Below are positions 1 to 7,359 of a stretch of DNA of 18,338 nucleotides, one piece after another. The notes under the pieces were generated by a model. That model ran no database searches. It was given only the letters and a program-made list of their open reading frames with translations, and was not told the DNA's origin. The position numbers were made by a program, and so were the translations under genes. This DNA comes from Bacillota bacterium (GTDB taxonomy: Bacteria > Bacillota > Proteinivoracia > UBA4975). The number at the start of each line of letters is the position of its first letter. Within the stretch, counting starts at the first letter, position 1. The stretch is taken from assembly GCA_012727415.1 (NCBI GenBank), contig JAAYHI010000013.1, positions 1 through 18,338 of the forward strand. Reading direction: 5' to 3'.

Positions 1-1046
1 CCGCCGTCAATAGTGAACCCCATGGCTATGATTGCCAGGGCCACGTAATCCAGACCGGCAGCGACGGTAAGCTGTTGCCCCTCATCTGCTGCTTTGGCCG
101 GGAGACCCATGCCGGGGCACTATACGACGGGCTCAATCCCTACCTGCTCCTGGCTGAAGTCATCCGCATGCTGGAACTGAACCCGGGGTTCAGCGATGCC
201 TGTGCCGGCGAAGTTACCTACCCTCCCACCGTGCTCAAGGGAGGAGATGTAAAAAAGGGGTATAATGTCTCCACTCCCCCTGCTGCCTGGGCCTGCTTTA
301 ACATCTTTACCCTGGCGGCCTCTCCCCGGGAAATAATGGCTAAGCTTGTGCGCCTGTGCCAGCAGGCGGCAGCAAATGCCGCAGCCAGTTTCCAGCGTTC
401 GGTGACTGCCTGGCAGTCCTTAAGCGGCAATCGCCTTGCGGTGCCGGAAATCCAGCCCCGGGTGCTGACCTTCAGCGACCTCTGGCAACAATGCCTCCGG
501 GTCCATGGAGAATCCTTTGCCCAGGAAATTCACAGTTTTGCCGATGCCAGGGCGAAAGAGGAGCCCGACCTGCAGCAACTTACCCTGGAGATAATCCAGC
601 GGGTGCATCAGTACGCTGATGACAGGCCGAAAATTGTCCTTGCCCTGGCCCCGCCCTTCTATCCCCCTGTGCGCAATCGCCGCGAGACGGAAAAGGAACT
701 CAGGGTAATGGCCGCCGTCAATAAACTGCAGGATTTCGCCCGAGGGAAAGGCATTGACTTAAGGCATAAGGAGTACCACCGGGGGATATCTGATCTCAGC
801 TACTGCCAGCTTCAGGATGCGGGGGAAGTTGTCGAAACCTTCAAGGCCAATTGCCCCCTCTGGAACCGGGGATACCACCTGCCCCTGGAGGATCTGGCCG
901 CCCTCGATGCCCCTGCCGTCAACCTTGGCCCCTGGGGCAGGGATCTGCATAAATTCACCGAGCGCATCCACCAGCCCTTTGCCAGGGGTATTCTACCTCA
1001 CCTGCTGCAGTATCTGCTCAAATGCCTCTTGAATCCCGAAAACTAA
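1..1046 (+). CDS. rocB: RocB-like M20-family peptidase / arginine utilization protein, 3' part
   Basis: The reading frame is already open at the left edge (first whole codon at 3) and ends at TAA 1044, giving 347 residues. RocB proteins are roughly 550 residues, so the N-terminal part carrying most of the M20 metal ligands lies outside the window. The visible part has a GRETHAG segment followed by DGLNPYLLLAE, then EVTYPPTVL and a VSTPPAAW stretch, which is the RocB pattern I recall. The family is a zinc-dependent amidohydrolase-like protein linked in Bacillus to arginine breakdown (the roc regulon), but its exact reaction is not settled. The next gene starts 52 bases downstream on the same strand with no terminator between, so the sigma factor may be co-transcribed. 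Confidence is good for the family and low for the substrate. Confidence 0.82.
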   Translation, partial: AVNSEPHGYDCQGHVIQTGSDGKLLPLICCFGRETHAGALYDGLNPYLLLAEVIRMLELNPGFSDACAGEVTYPPTVLKGGDVKKGYNVSTPPAAWACFNIFTLAASPREIMAKLVRLCQQAAANAAASFQRSVTAWQSLSGNRLAVPEIQPRVLTFSDLWQQCLRVHGESFAQEIHSFADARAKEEPDLQQLTLEIIQRVHQYADDRPKIVLALAPPFYPPVRNRRETEKELRVMAAVNKLQDFARGKGIDLRHKEYHRGISDLSYCQLQDAGEVVETFKANCPLWNRGYHLPLEDLAALDAPAVNLGPWGRDLHKFTERIHQPFARGILPHLLQYLLKCLLNPEN

Positions 1047-1098
1047 CCACAAGATCCTTTCCGCTGTCTATATGGGTGAAGCAAGATGAGGTGAGGCT

Positions 1099-1683
1099 AT
1101 GGAAACATTTATCGTCCAAGCTCAGGCAGGAGACAGAGAGGCCTTTGGGCAAATCGTCCGGGAAAAGCAGCGACTGGTGCTGCAGCTTACAGCAGGCTAC
1201 CTGGGCTGGAAGGACGCTGAAGACGCCGCTCAGGTCATCTGGACAGCGGTGTGGAGCAAAATCTGGCAAGTTGAAGATCCCTTGCGCTTCGACCAGTGGC
1301 TCAAAACCTTGGTCTTTCGCCACTGCCTCAACCTGCGCAAAGCCCGGGCCAGGCACTGGGGCCGGGAAACTCAGCTTTCCCCGGAAGCATGGCTGAGCCT
1401 GGCCGAATGTGTTGCAGCAGATAACTGCCCCCTGGAGGAGCTGTTGGTATCCAGGGAACTGCGCACTCTTCTCTCCAGAGAATTAGATGCCCTCCCCGGA
1501 GATTACGGCCTGCTCCTGCGCATGTACTACTGCAACGATCTCAGCTACCGGCAAATTTCAGAGCTTTCCGGCCTGCCCCTGAGCACCCTGAAGTGGCGGC
1601 TGCATCAGGGGCGCGCTTTGCTGAAGTCCAGCCTTGCCAAACACTTTGCCCGCTCAGGAAAAAGGAGGTATTGCATTGACTGA
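1099..1683 (+). CDS. ECF-type sigma-70 family RNA polymerase sigma factor
   Basis: A 194-residue protein with the two-domain layout of ECF (group 4) sigma factors. Region 2 covers about residues 1-75 (GDREAFGQIV, then DAAQVIWTAVWSKIW, then the FDQWLKTLVFRHCLN helix). A linker follows, then region 4 at about 115-185 with LPGDYGLLLRMYYCNDLSYRQI and the recognition helix SGLPLSTLKWRLHQGR. It would direct RNA polymerase to a small regulon. The ATG at 1099 has GAGGTGAGG at 1088-1096. Its last 8 bases overlap the TTG start of the next gene, so the two are translationally coupled. In ECF systems the coupled downstream gene usually encodes the anti-sigma factor, typically a membrane protein; here the partner is soluble. 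No autoregulated promoter could be identified in the 52 bases upstream. Confidence 0.9.
   Translation: METFIVQAQAGDREAFGQIVREKQRLVLQLTAGYLGWKDAEDAAQVIWTAVWSKIWQVEDPLRFDQWLKTLVFRHCLNLRKARARHWGRETQLSPEAWLSLAECVAADNCPLEELLVSRELRTLLSRELDALPGDYGLLLRMYYCNDLSYRQISELSGLPLSTLKWRLHQGRALLKSSLAKHFARSGKRRYCID
1664..1668 (+). promoter_or_regulatory. Ribosome binding site that fixes a TTG start
   Basis: GGAGG inside AAAGGAGGT, 7 bases before the TTG at 1676. It lies inside the sigma factor coding sequence and supports translational coupling. The in-frame ATG at 1700 is 31 bases away and so is unlikely to be the start. Confidence 0.8.
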
Positions 1684-2023
1684 ACTGGAAAAAGCGACAA
1701 TGTACAAGATGCTCAAAGAGGTGAAAAGCCTGGCATCCCACGCATCCCTTACCGGCGCCCTCGATAAGGGAGCACCCATCCTGGCAGCGACGTATAATAA
1801 ATGCCTTGCCGCCCTGAAGTCGAAGGGGGATCAAACAGCAGAACAGCTCTTCCCCGAGCTGCCCGCCAACGCCAACATCGATGAAATCGGCGTGGCTGCA
1901 GCCCTTTTAGCCAGCTATCTCCGCCCCCCCCGCCGGCCTGGGGGGCTGCACCCCCACGACATCGCAGCCTATGCAGAAGATCATCTCCGCGAAGACTACG
2001 ATGAAGATTATGATGAGGAATAG
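1676..2023 (+). CDS. Soluble acidic-tailed protein coupled to the sigma factor; candidate sigma regulator
   Basis: I do not recognise this 115-residue protein. It begins MTELEKATMYKML from a TTG with an excellent ribosome site and ends in an extremely acidic tail (EDHLREDYDEDYDEE). Residues 1-50 and 65-85 look helical; there is no signal peptide and no membrane segment. A proline/arginine/glycine-rich hinge (LRPPRRPGG) lies between body and tail, encoded by a run of eight C (1924-1931) followed by six G. Overlap with the sigma gene suggests stoichiometric co-expression, so an anti-sigma, co-sigma or sigma-stabilising role is possible by position only. None of the zinc-binding HxxxCxxC pattern of ZAS anti-sigma factors is visible. 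Transcription ends at the hairpin at 2031. Confidence 0.72.
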   Translation: MTELEKATMYKMLKEVKSLASHASLTGALDKGAPILAATYNKCLAALKSKGDQTAEQLFPELPANANIDEIGVAAALLASYLRPPRRPGGLHPHDIAAYAEDHLREDYDEDYDEE

Positions 2024-2030
2024 GGTAATT

Positions 2031-2054
2031 AATAACCGGCTCTCGCCGGTTATT
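2031..2054. terminator. Shared hairpin terminator between convergent genes
   Basis: Perfect 10-bp stem AATAACCGGC with a TCTC loop. T-rich sequence follows on the plus side, and the AATT-rich flank gives T's on the minus side. It overlaps the stop codon of the minus-strand hydrolase, so it can serve both genes. Confidence 0.75.
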
Positions 2055-2889
2055 TGTTTAGCTGCTGTTCCAGCCAGGCGGCCAGATCCTCCAGGGCCCG
2101 CTGGCGGTCAGACAGGAGTTCATTGTAGACTTCATGCTTAAATCCCTGGTAGATCTTCAGGGTCTTGTCCTTGCTCTCAAGGCTGTCAAAGAGCTGCTGC
2201 TGGCCGGCAAAGGACTCATCCTCACTGCCGCACTGGATGAGCACCGGCAGTTGCACTGCTGCTATTGCCTTTGCCCCTGTCGCCAGGGATTCATTCATCC
2301 CTTGTGCCAGGCGGAAACTGATTTTGTTGTGGACCAAGGGATCTGCCTTGTAAGCTGCCACCACTTCCGGATCCCGGCTGATAAATTCCGGAGCCAGGGG
2401 AAATTTAATTCTCGCCCGGGGGGCAATGCCACTGAGGAAGGCAGTAATTCTCTGCAACACCTTGCCGCCGGAGACGGGTGAAAGGGCCCCGGTGCCGGAG
2501 AGTATATACCCTTTAAGGCCTTCACTGTATGCAGCCACATAGTTCATGGCGATGATGCTGCCCATGGAATGCCCCAGGAGGAAAACGGGTTTATCGCCTG
2601 CTGCCGGCCTCACCACAGCAGTAAAAAAGCTGTGCACATCTTCAACATAGTCAGTAAAGGAAGCCACATGGCCCTGCAGGCCCTGGCTGCGGCCGTGGCC
2701 CCTGTGGTCCAGGGCATAGACGCCGATACTGCGGGGAACCAATGTGTCCACCACATTGCCGTAGCGGCCGCTGTGCTCGCCAAAGCCGTGGACGATGACG
2801 ACAAATGCCCTGGGAGCGTGTGGCAGCCAAGCCTGCCAGAAGAGTTCCAGGCCGCCTAAGCCAGTAATTGTACCGCTTTTATTTTCCAT
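2050..2889 (-). CDS. Monoacylglycerol lipase-like alpha/beta hydrolase (serine aminopeptidase S33 / Hydrolase_4 type)
   Basis: A 279-residue protein of the lysophospholipase/monoacylglycerol lipase family. The catalytic triad can be placed: nucleophile Ser108 in GHSMG (106-110), Asp224 in GSEDESF and His252 in GFKHEVYNE. The oxyanion motif HGFGEHS (34-40) and the DHRGHGRS motif (61-68) are typical for this family. A cap domain occupies about 125-205. No signal peptide, so it is probably cytoplasmic and acts on monoglycerides or lysolipids. ATG at 2889 is preceded by a GGGGGTG ribosome site. A strong GC hairpin lies in its 5' leader (2915-2938). It stands apart from the coat gene, whose terminator at 3000-3022 lies upstream. 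Confidence 0.9.
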   Translation of the reverse strand: MENKSGTITGLGGLELFWQAWLPHAPRAFVVIVHGFGEHSGRYGNVVDTLVPRSIGVYALDHRGHGRSQGLQGHVASFTDYVEDVHSFFTAVVRPAAGDKPVFLLGHSMGSIIAMNYVAAYSEGLKGYILSGTGALSPVSGGKVLQRITAFLSGIAPRARIKFPLAPEFISRDPEVVAAYKADPLVHNKISFRLAQGMNESLATGAKAIAAVQLPVLIQCGSEDESFAGQQQLFDSLESKDKTLKIYQGFKHEVYNELLSDRQRALEDLAAWLEQQLNK

Positions 2890-2914
2890 TGCTGCACCCC
2901 CTGTATTGCTCTGG

Positions 2915-2938
2915 GACAGCAGGGGTCGCCCCGCTGTC
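2915..2938 (-). repeat. GC-rich hairpin in the 5' leader of the hydrolase gene
   Basis: GACAGC, a bulged A, GGGG, loop TCG, then CCCC and GCTGTC. It sits 26 bases ahead of the ATG on the minus strand. It has no U-run, so it is not an obvious terminator. It could stabilise the mRNA or bind a regulator; no promoter could be placed with confidence. Confidence 0.45.
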
Positions 2939-2999
2939 TCACTTATCTCTTTACTTCGACAGAGGAAAATTATTTCCTGCGCCGGGAGCCTTAATGAGA

Positions 3000-3022
3000 A
3001 AAACCGGGCACTGCCCGGTTTT
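3000..3022 (-). terminator. Terminator of the CotF-like coat gene
   Basis: Stem ACCGGGC/GCCCGGT with a short ACT loop, flanked by A's on the plus strand so that the minus-strand transcript ends GCCCGGTTTTT. It directly abuts the TAG stop at 3023. Confidence 0.85.
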
Positions 3023-3511
3023 CTATTGCGGCTGGTACCAGCCCTTTTCCTTCATGTAATTAAATACTCCTTCCCCATGCTGCTGTTCTTCTTTTTGAAT
3101 GTGGTTGAGGGCCTGGCGGACATTGGCGTCCTGGCATTCAAAAATCGCAGTGTCATATGCGCCAGAGACATATTTCTCCGTCATCAGCATGTCTTCGCAG
3201 AGGGCGCGGTCATCGCCGCCCCCTTGGGAGAGGCCGAAATGGCTCTTACTCATCCCCATCCCCATGGCATCCTGCATGCCCTGGCCCCCTTGCTGCTGGC
3301 CCTGTTGCATGTTGGGAACTGTGCCCTGAAGGATTTGGTTTACAGTGTCGTAGTGGACCTGCTCTTGCTGGGCATAGCTGTTAAATAACTGCTTTAGTTT
3401 GGGATCTGTGGCTTGTTGAGCATAGCTGGAATATTTCTGAATGCACATTTCCTCATGACTTAGCTGATCCTGGAGAAGCAGTTTTTCCTTCTGGCTAAGC
3501 TGCAGTGGCAA
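3023..3511 (-). CDS. CotF-like spore coat protein (Coat_F family, ferritin-like fold)
   Basis: A 162-residue protein with two helical halves. The first (about 10-60) has HEEMCIQKYSSYAQQATD and LFNSYAQQEQVHYDTVNQIL; the second (about 105-155) has LMTEKYVSGAYDTAIFECQD and HIQKEEQQHGEGVFNYM. They are joined by a Gln/Gly/Met-rich linker (about 65-95). This is the layout of CotF-family proteins found in spore coats and in vegetative clostridia. The start is taken as TTG 3511 because GGAGG (3524-3520) lies 8 bases ahead of it. A GTG at 3520 is in frame but overlaps the ribosome site and cannot use it. TATAAGATA (3542-3534) resembles a sigma-K type -10 element only weakly. The gene is monocistronic between two terminators. 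Confidence 0.85.
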   Translation of the reverse strand: MPLQLSQKEKLLLQDQLSHEEMCIQKYSSYAQQATDPKLKQLFNSYAQQEQVHYDTVNQILQGTVPNMQQGQQQGGQGMQDAMGMGMSKSHFGLSQGGGDDRALCEDMLMTEKYVSGAYDTAIFECQDANVRQALNHIQKEEQQHGEGVFNYMKEKGWYQPQ

Positions 3512-3519
3512 GATTAACA

Positions 3520-3524
3520 CCTCC
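3520..3524 (-). promoter_or_regulatory. Ribosome binding site that decides the coat protein start
   Basis: GGAGG within AGGAGGTG on the minus strand. It overlaps the in-frame GTG (3520-3518) and is correctly spaced for the TTG at 3511. Confidence 0.7.
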
Positions 3525-3597
3525 TGCCCTTAGTATCTTATAGGGCGGGGGAATTTATTCAGTTAACAACACGAGGTCTGGCCGGAGCGAAAAGAAT

Positions 3598-3616
3598 AAC
3601 CCGCCAGAAGCGGGTT
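3598..3616 (-). terminator. Ferredoxin gene terminator
   Basis: Stem AACCCGC / GCGGGTT with loop CAGAA, next to the ferredoxin stop codon at 3617. The minus-strand transcript continues into a T-rich TTATTCTTTT stretch. Confidence 0.75.
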
Positions 3617-3802
3617 TTATTCCTTATCAAGTATTGCTTCAGTAGGACAGGATTCTTGGGCTTCTAAGGCGTCATCCTCCAGATCTTCGGGAACGGGGTC
3701 AACTATGACATGGGCCTTTTCATCGTCATTCCAGTCAAAGACTTCGGGACAAATGCCTACACATGCTCCACAGCTGATACACAGATCCTGATCAACGTAC
3801 AA
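3617..3802 (-). CDS. Single-cluster [4Fe-4S] ferredoxin (start uncertain; may begin at 3814)
   Basis: A 61-residue (or 65-residue) electron carrier. Numbering from the TTG at 3802, Cys8, Cys11 and Cys14 form CISCGAC and Cys52 lies in ESCPTEAI, the four ligands of a monocluster ferredoxin. Cys18 (GICP) remains where a second cluster or disulphide partner would be, but the partner cysteines are absent. The middle (23-50) is strongly acidic, as usual for docking to redox partners. AGGAGG is at 3827-3822. TTG 3802 is 19 bases from it, too far; an in-frame ATA at 3814 is 7 bases from GGAGG and would give MAVRLYVDQDLC. An in-frame TGA at 3829-3827 rules out any start further up. Cytoplasmic, partner unknown. 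Confidence 0.88.
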   Translation of the reverse strand: MYVDQDLCISCGACVGICPEVFDWNDDEKAHVIVDPVPEDLEDDALEAQESCPTEAILDKE

Positions 3803-3985
3803 TCTGACAGCTATTTTAATTCCTCCTCATAAGTATTCGCAGTTATCATTGCCATGGATGCCGGGATTATTCTGCGGCTAAACTGCTGCTAGGTCTATTT
3901 TACATTATTTGCAGCGAAAATAAAGGGGGTTGGCAACATTTCTTCTCCCTGCCCCCTGTGGTAAGATAAAGCCGAGGTGAGACTC

Positions 3986-5233
3986 ATGGAAAAACTTGAA
4001 AGAGCAGTAACAGTCGCCCTCTGGCTGGGGGGAGGCAGTGAACGGGAGGAGTTGAGTTTTGCCGAACTCAACAGCCTGGCAGCAACAGCCGGCGTAGAGG
4101 TGGTGGCTGGCTTTACCCAAAATCGCTCAGAAATAGATAACCGCTATTTTATCGGCCCGGGAAAGGCCGAGGAAATCGGCAACTTTGTCCGGGAGGAAGA
4201 GATAGACACTGTCATTTTTGACGGAGAACTCTCCCCCTCGCAGGTAAATAACCTGGAAAGGTTAATACCGGCAAAAATCCTCGATCGCAGTGAACTCATT
4301 CTCGATATCTTTGCCCAGCGGGCCAGCAGCAAGGAAGGCAAGCTCCAGGTGGAGCTGGCCCAGCTGCGTTACCAGCTGCCCAAGCTCATGGGCAGGGGCA
4401 GGGACTTATCCCGCCTGGCCGGGGGCATCGGCACCCGGGGGCCCGGGGAAACAAAGCTGGAAGTGGACCGGCGGCGAATCCGGCAGAGGATTCATGTGCT
4501 GGAAAGGGAACTGAAAGAAGTGGAGAAACACAGGGCCCTGCAGCGCAAGCGCCGGGAGCGCCGCGGGGTTTTCCAGGTTGCTCTGGTGGGATACACCAAC
4601 AGCGGCAAATCCACATTGCTCAATCAACTGACCAAGGCCGAGGCGTACACTGCAGATATTCTCTTTGCCACTCTTGACCCTGTGTCGCGGCGCCTGGAAA
4701 GGGAACAAAATACAATCCTCCTTACAGACACTGTAGGGTTTATCAGCGGGCTGCCCCATCATCTAATTGCTGCCTTTAAGAGCACCCTGGAAGTAGTGGT
4801 CAATGCCGACCTGCTGGTGCATGTGGTGGATCTCTCCCATCCTGACATGGCCATGCAAATTGAAGAGGTTAACAAAGTGCTGAAAGAATTAGGCGCCCTG
4901 GAAAAGGACCAGATTATCGCCGCCAATAAGCGGGATTTGGTTCCCGGTGTTTCTTCCCGGGAGCTGGCTGCTGTCTTCCGCGGTATTCCCTGGGTGCCGG
5001 TTTCAGCCCTGACAGGAGATAATACAGACAAGCTGCTGGCAGCAATCCTCGCTCTTACCGAATGGGAAACAGTGAAACTGCTGCTCCCCATGCATATCTT
5101 CAGCAAGCTGAGCAGCGCCAACCAGGGTAAACTGCTGCCCCTGGAATTTACCGCCGACAATCAGGTAAAAGTAGAAGCGACAATTCCGGCAGGCATTGCC
5201 GCCACCCTTAAACAATACACTTTGCATGAATGA
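3986..5233 (+). CDS. hflX: GTPase HflX, ribosome-associated
   Basis: A 415-residue Obg/HflX-superfamily GTPase that binds 50S/70S ribosomes and splits or rescues stalled ones under stress. The N-terminal HflX domain (about 1-190) has the signature YFIGPGKAEEI and the glycine-rich linker GRGRDLSRLAGGIGTRGPGE, followed by a basic coiled coil (about 150-195). G-domain motifs are G1 GYTNSGKST (202-210), G3 DTVGF (248-252), G4 NKRD (314-317) and G5 SAL (340-342). The length fits the family. ATG 3986 is chosen because GAGGTGA at 3974-3980 is correctly spaced; an in-frame GTG at 3977 overlaps that site. The gene is alone on its strand and converges on the lipid kinase gene. Confidence 0.96.
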   Translation: MEKLERAVTVALWLGGGSEREELSFAELNSLAATAGVEVVAGFTQNRSEIDNRYFIGPGKAEEIGNFVREEEIDTVIFDGELSPSQVNNLERLIPAKILDRSELILDIFAQRASSKEGKLQVELAQLRYQLPKLMGRGRDLSRLAGGIGTRGPGETKLEVDRRRIRQRIHVLERELKEVEKHRALQRKRRERRGVFQVALVGYTNSGKSTLLNQLTKAEAYTADILFATLDPVSRRLEREQNTILLTDTVGFISGLPHHLIAAFKSTLEVVVNADLLVHVVDLSHPDMAMQIEEVNKVLKELGALEKDQIIAANKRDLVPGVSSRELAAVFRGIPWVPVSALTGDNTDKLLAAILALTEWETVKLLLPMHIFSKLSSANQGKLLPLEFTADNQVKVEATIPAGIAATLKQYTLHE

Positions 5234-5235
5234 AA

Positions 5236-5263
5236 AGGAGGCCCTACGGCCTCCTGCTTTTTT
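5236..5263. terminator. Terminator shared by hflX and the lipid kinase gene
   Basis: Stem AGGAGGCC with loop CTAC, then GCTTTTTT on the plus strand and CCTTTTC on the minus strand. It starts 3 bases after the hflX stop, and its right arm lies inside the last codons of the minus-strand kinase gene. Confidence 0.88.
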
Positions 5264-6149
5264 GAGGAATTGGCTTTGCTCCGAAGACCAACATGCGCCG
5301 GGGCAGAACACTGATCTTTGTGGGAAGGCTCTCCGCCCTCTCCCCATCAATATCCGTGGCGACATCTTGCGGACCGTCAATTGCCAGTGAGCTTATCTTG
5401 GCGCATAGTACGGCAGGGTGATTTTCATGCTCCCCGCGCAAGACCCGGAAAAAGACACTGGCCATATCGGGAAAGGAACATTCTCTGATGGCAATGACAG
5501 TAAGTTTTCCGTCACTGAGATCGGCTGCAGGGGCCAGATTTTTAAAGCCTCCAGCATTGGTGCTGTTAAGTACCAAGAGAAGGAAGCAATTAAAGCTTTC
5601 CTCAATATCTCCCTGGAGGTGCACGGGGAAAGGCGCAATCTTCGGCAGCTGTCCGACGGTATGTAGGTAATACGCCAACATCCCCAACAAATCTTTGTAC
5701 GCCCTTTCCACCTCGTGGGAAGCTTTGATAATTTGGCCGGCGCTGAAGACATTGACAAATACTGTGCTACCTGCCATTCCAAGGTCAACAGGATACAAGT
5801 CGCCCCTGTCAATAAACCCCAGCAGCTTCTTAATATCGGTGCTAATTCCCAAGGAATCGGCAAAATCATTGGAAGTTCCGTAGGGAAGTATGCCTACAGG
5901 GATATTTATATCCTTGGCTACCAGAGCATTGGCCACTGCCTGTAATGTGCCATCGCCTCCGCTGGCAATCAGCACTGAGTTATCCTGTAATCCCGACAAC
6001 ATCTTTTCGATATCATCCGACTGACCGCTTAGTCTGAACAAGCTCAAGCGAAATCCCCTGTACTGAGCAGCTTCAGCAAGTTTGTCGAAATGGCTGACAA
6101 CCCTGCCCCTGCGGGCTTTGGGATTATAGATTATTCGCATTTCATGCAT
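5244..6149 (-). CDS. Diacylglycerol kinase family lipid kinase (DagK/YegS type)
   Basis: A 301-residue member of the DAGK catalytic family, which phosphorylates diacylglycerol or related lipids at the membrane face using ATP. It begins MRIIYNPKARRG, a usual opening with the phosphate-binding N-P region. It has the nucleotide loop GGDGT (64-68) and GTSNDFA (91-97). The C-terminal half has a beta-sandwich pattern with SDGKLTVIAI and ATDIDGERAE, the latter close to the usual D-G-E motif near the active site. ATG 6149 has a GGAGGAG site 7 bases away. It is second after apbE with an 86-base gap and no clear terminator between, so co-transcription is plausible. The last codons encode a basic tail (QKSRRP) that also forms the terminator arm. 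Confidence 0.92.
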   Translation of the reverse strand: MHEMRIIYNPKARRGRVVSHFDKLAEAAQYRGFRLSLFRLSGQSDDIEKMLSGLQDNSVLIASGGDGTLQAVANALVAKDINIPVGILPYGTSNDFADSLGISTDIKKLLGFIDRGDLYPVDLGMAGSTVFVNVFSAGQIIKASHEVERAYKDLLGMLAYYLHTVGQLPKIAPFPVHLQGDIEESFNCFLLLVLNSTNAGGFKNLAPAADLSDGKLTVIAIRECSFPDMASVFFRVLRGEHENHPAVLCAKISSLAIDGPQDVATDIDGERAESLPTKISVLPRRMLVFGAKPIPQKSRRP

Positions 6150-6235
6150 TTCTATTCTCCTCCTCCCGGCTTGCCCAGGACAAATTTACCAGTTCAGAAC
6201 ATACTTCGACAGCCTGGCGGCAATCCCCTGCCTCA

Positions 6236-7315
6236 TTAATCCCGGCCTGTCGCCCCGTAACTGCGCAACATCCTGTTCAACCCCTCAGTCACCCGAATCT
6301 CCCCGTCAGGCATTATCCAGAGCACTTCGACATCCTCCAGGCTTTCCGCCAACGCCCGGCTTTCTTCATAGGGCGAGAGAAACAACTCGGTGGATAAAAG
6401 GTCGGCCAGGCCTGAATCGGGGGTGACTACCGTCAGGGCCCGGTAATAATTAGCAGGCATCAGAGTATCGGGGTCAATGAGGTGGTGGTAGCGCCTACCC
6501 CCGACATAGTAATAGCGCTGATAGTCACCGCTGGTGACAACAGCTGCGTCATTGATGTAGACAATGTCGATACTGCGGTCATTGCTGAAAATGGGGGCGT
6601 CAGGATCAGATATGCCAATGGCCCAGCGGTCTCTGTTTCCATCCCTGGGTCCGCCGATGGTGCGCACATTGCCCCCGGCGCTGATTGCCCCCGACTCCAG
6701 CCCCGCAGCCTGCAGTTCCCGGGCCACCAGCTCCGTTGCATAACCTTTGGCTATTGCCCCCACATCCAGGCGCATGTGCCTTTCAGCGAGGAAGATGGTC
6801 CCTTCCTGCTCATCGATGATGATCTTACTGGAATCGGTAAAGGCCGCAGCCGCAGTCAATTCCTCCTGAGAAGGGAGGCGGGCGTTTTCCGGGTCAGCAA
6901 TGCCTTCAGTCCTGCAGCGATGCCAGACTTCCAGCACCGGGCCAAGGGCAATATTTGTCTTGCCTTGGCCGGAAAGGGTCCATTCCTTAGCGAGCTTAAC
7001 CAAATCGAGAATATCGCGGTGGACTGCGACAGCTTCAATCCCCGCCATATCGTTGACGGTCTTGATGTTGTTGATGCCCTCATAGCTGTTGTAGATGTCA
7101 TAAAACTGATGCAGCTGGGTAAACCTGGCCTCTGCCAGCTGTGCGTACTTCTGGAATTCATCCTCAGTCCTGGTATAGGCCACCAAGGTAATAACAGTAT
7201 CAAAATAGTCTGTCATTACCGCCGAGTGCCGAAAATATTCCTGCTGCCGGACACAGGCTGAAAAAATAATGACAGCTGCAAGCAATATCGCTGCAACAAT
7301 CCCTGTTCTTTTCAT
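6236..7315 (-). CDS. apbE: FAD:protein FMN transferase (ApbE family), lipoprotein
   Basis: A 359-residue flavinyl transferase that moves FMN from FAD onto Ser/Thr of a target protein outside the membrane. A lipoprotein signal peptide ends in FSAC with Cys21 as the acylated residue. ApbE hallmarks are YFDTVITLVAYT near the start of the mature part, RLDVGAIAKGYATE, the nucleotide-binding SAGGNVRTIGG, and HHLIDPDTLMPA followed by LADLLSTELFLS, which carries the Mg-binding aspartate. The start is ATG 7315 because AAGGTGAA lies 5 bases upstream and the signal peptide begins there; ATG 7348 is in frame but has no ribosome site. The upstream gene on the same strand encodes a candidate substrate, separated by a hairpin at 7360-7381. 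Confidence 0.93.
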   Translation of the reverse strand: MKRTGIVAAILLAAVIIFSACVRQQEYFRHSAVMTDYFDTVITLVAYTRTEDEFQKYAQLAEARFTQLHQFYDIYNSYEGINNIKTVNDMAGIEAVAVHRDILDLVKLAKEWTLSGQGKTNIALGPVLEVWHRCRTEGIADPENARLPSQEELTAAAAFTDSSKIIIDEQEGTIFLAERHMRLDVGAIAKGYATELVARELQAAGLESGAISAGGNVRTIGGPRDGNRDRWAIGISDPDAPIFSNDRSIDIVYINDAAVVTSGDYQRYYYVGGRRYHHLIDPDTLMPANYYRALTVVTPDSGLADLLSTELFLSPYEESRALAESLEDVEVLWIMPDGEIRVTEGLNRMLRSYGATGRD

Positions 7316-7359
7316 TGTATTCACCTTGACCTTAATAAAGTACATCATAACAAAAAATA

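Noticed and set aside
3977..3985. GTG 3977 as the hflX start
   Set aside because: It overlaps the only Shine-Dalgarno sequence, which is correctly placed for ATG 3986.
6186..6236. A 16-codon ORF on the minus strand overlapping the apbE stop (TAATG)
   Set aside because: Too short, with no recognisable features; the overlap is easily due to chance.
6482..7261. Long open frame (259 codons) on the plus strand opposite apbE
   Set aside because: It has no ribosome site and no recognisable protein pattern; it is antisense to a clearly coding, motif-complete gene.
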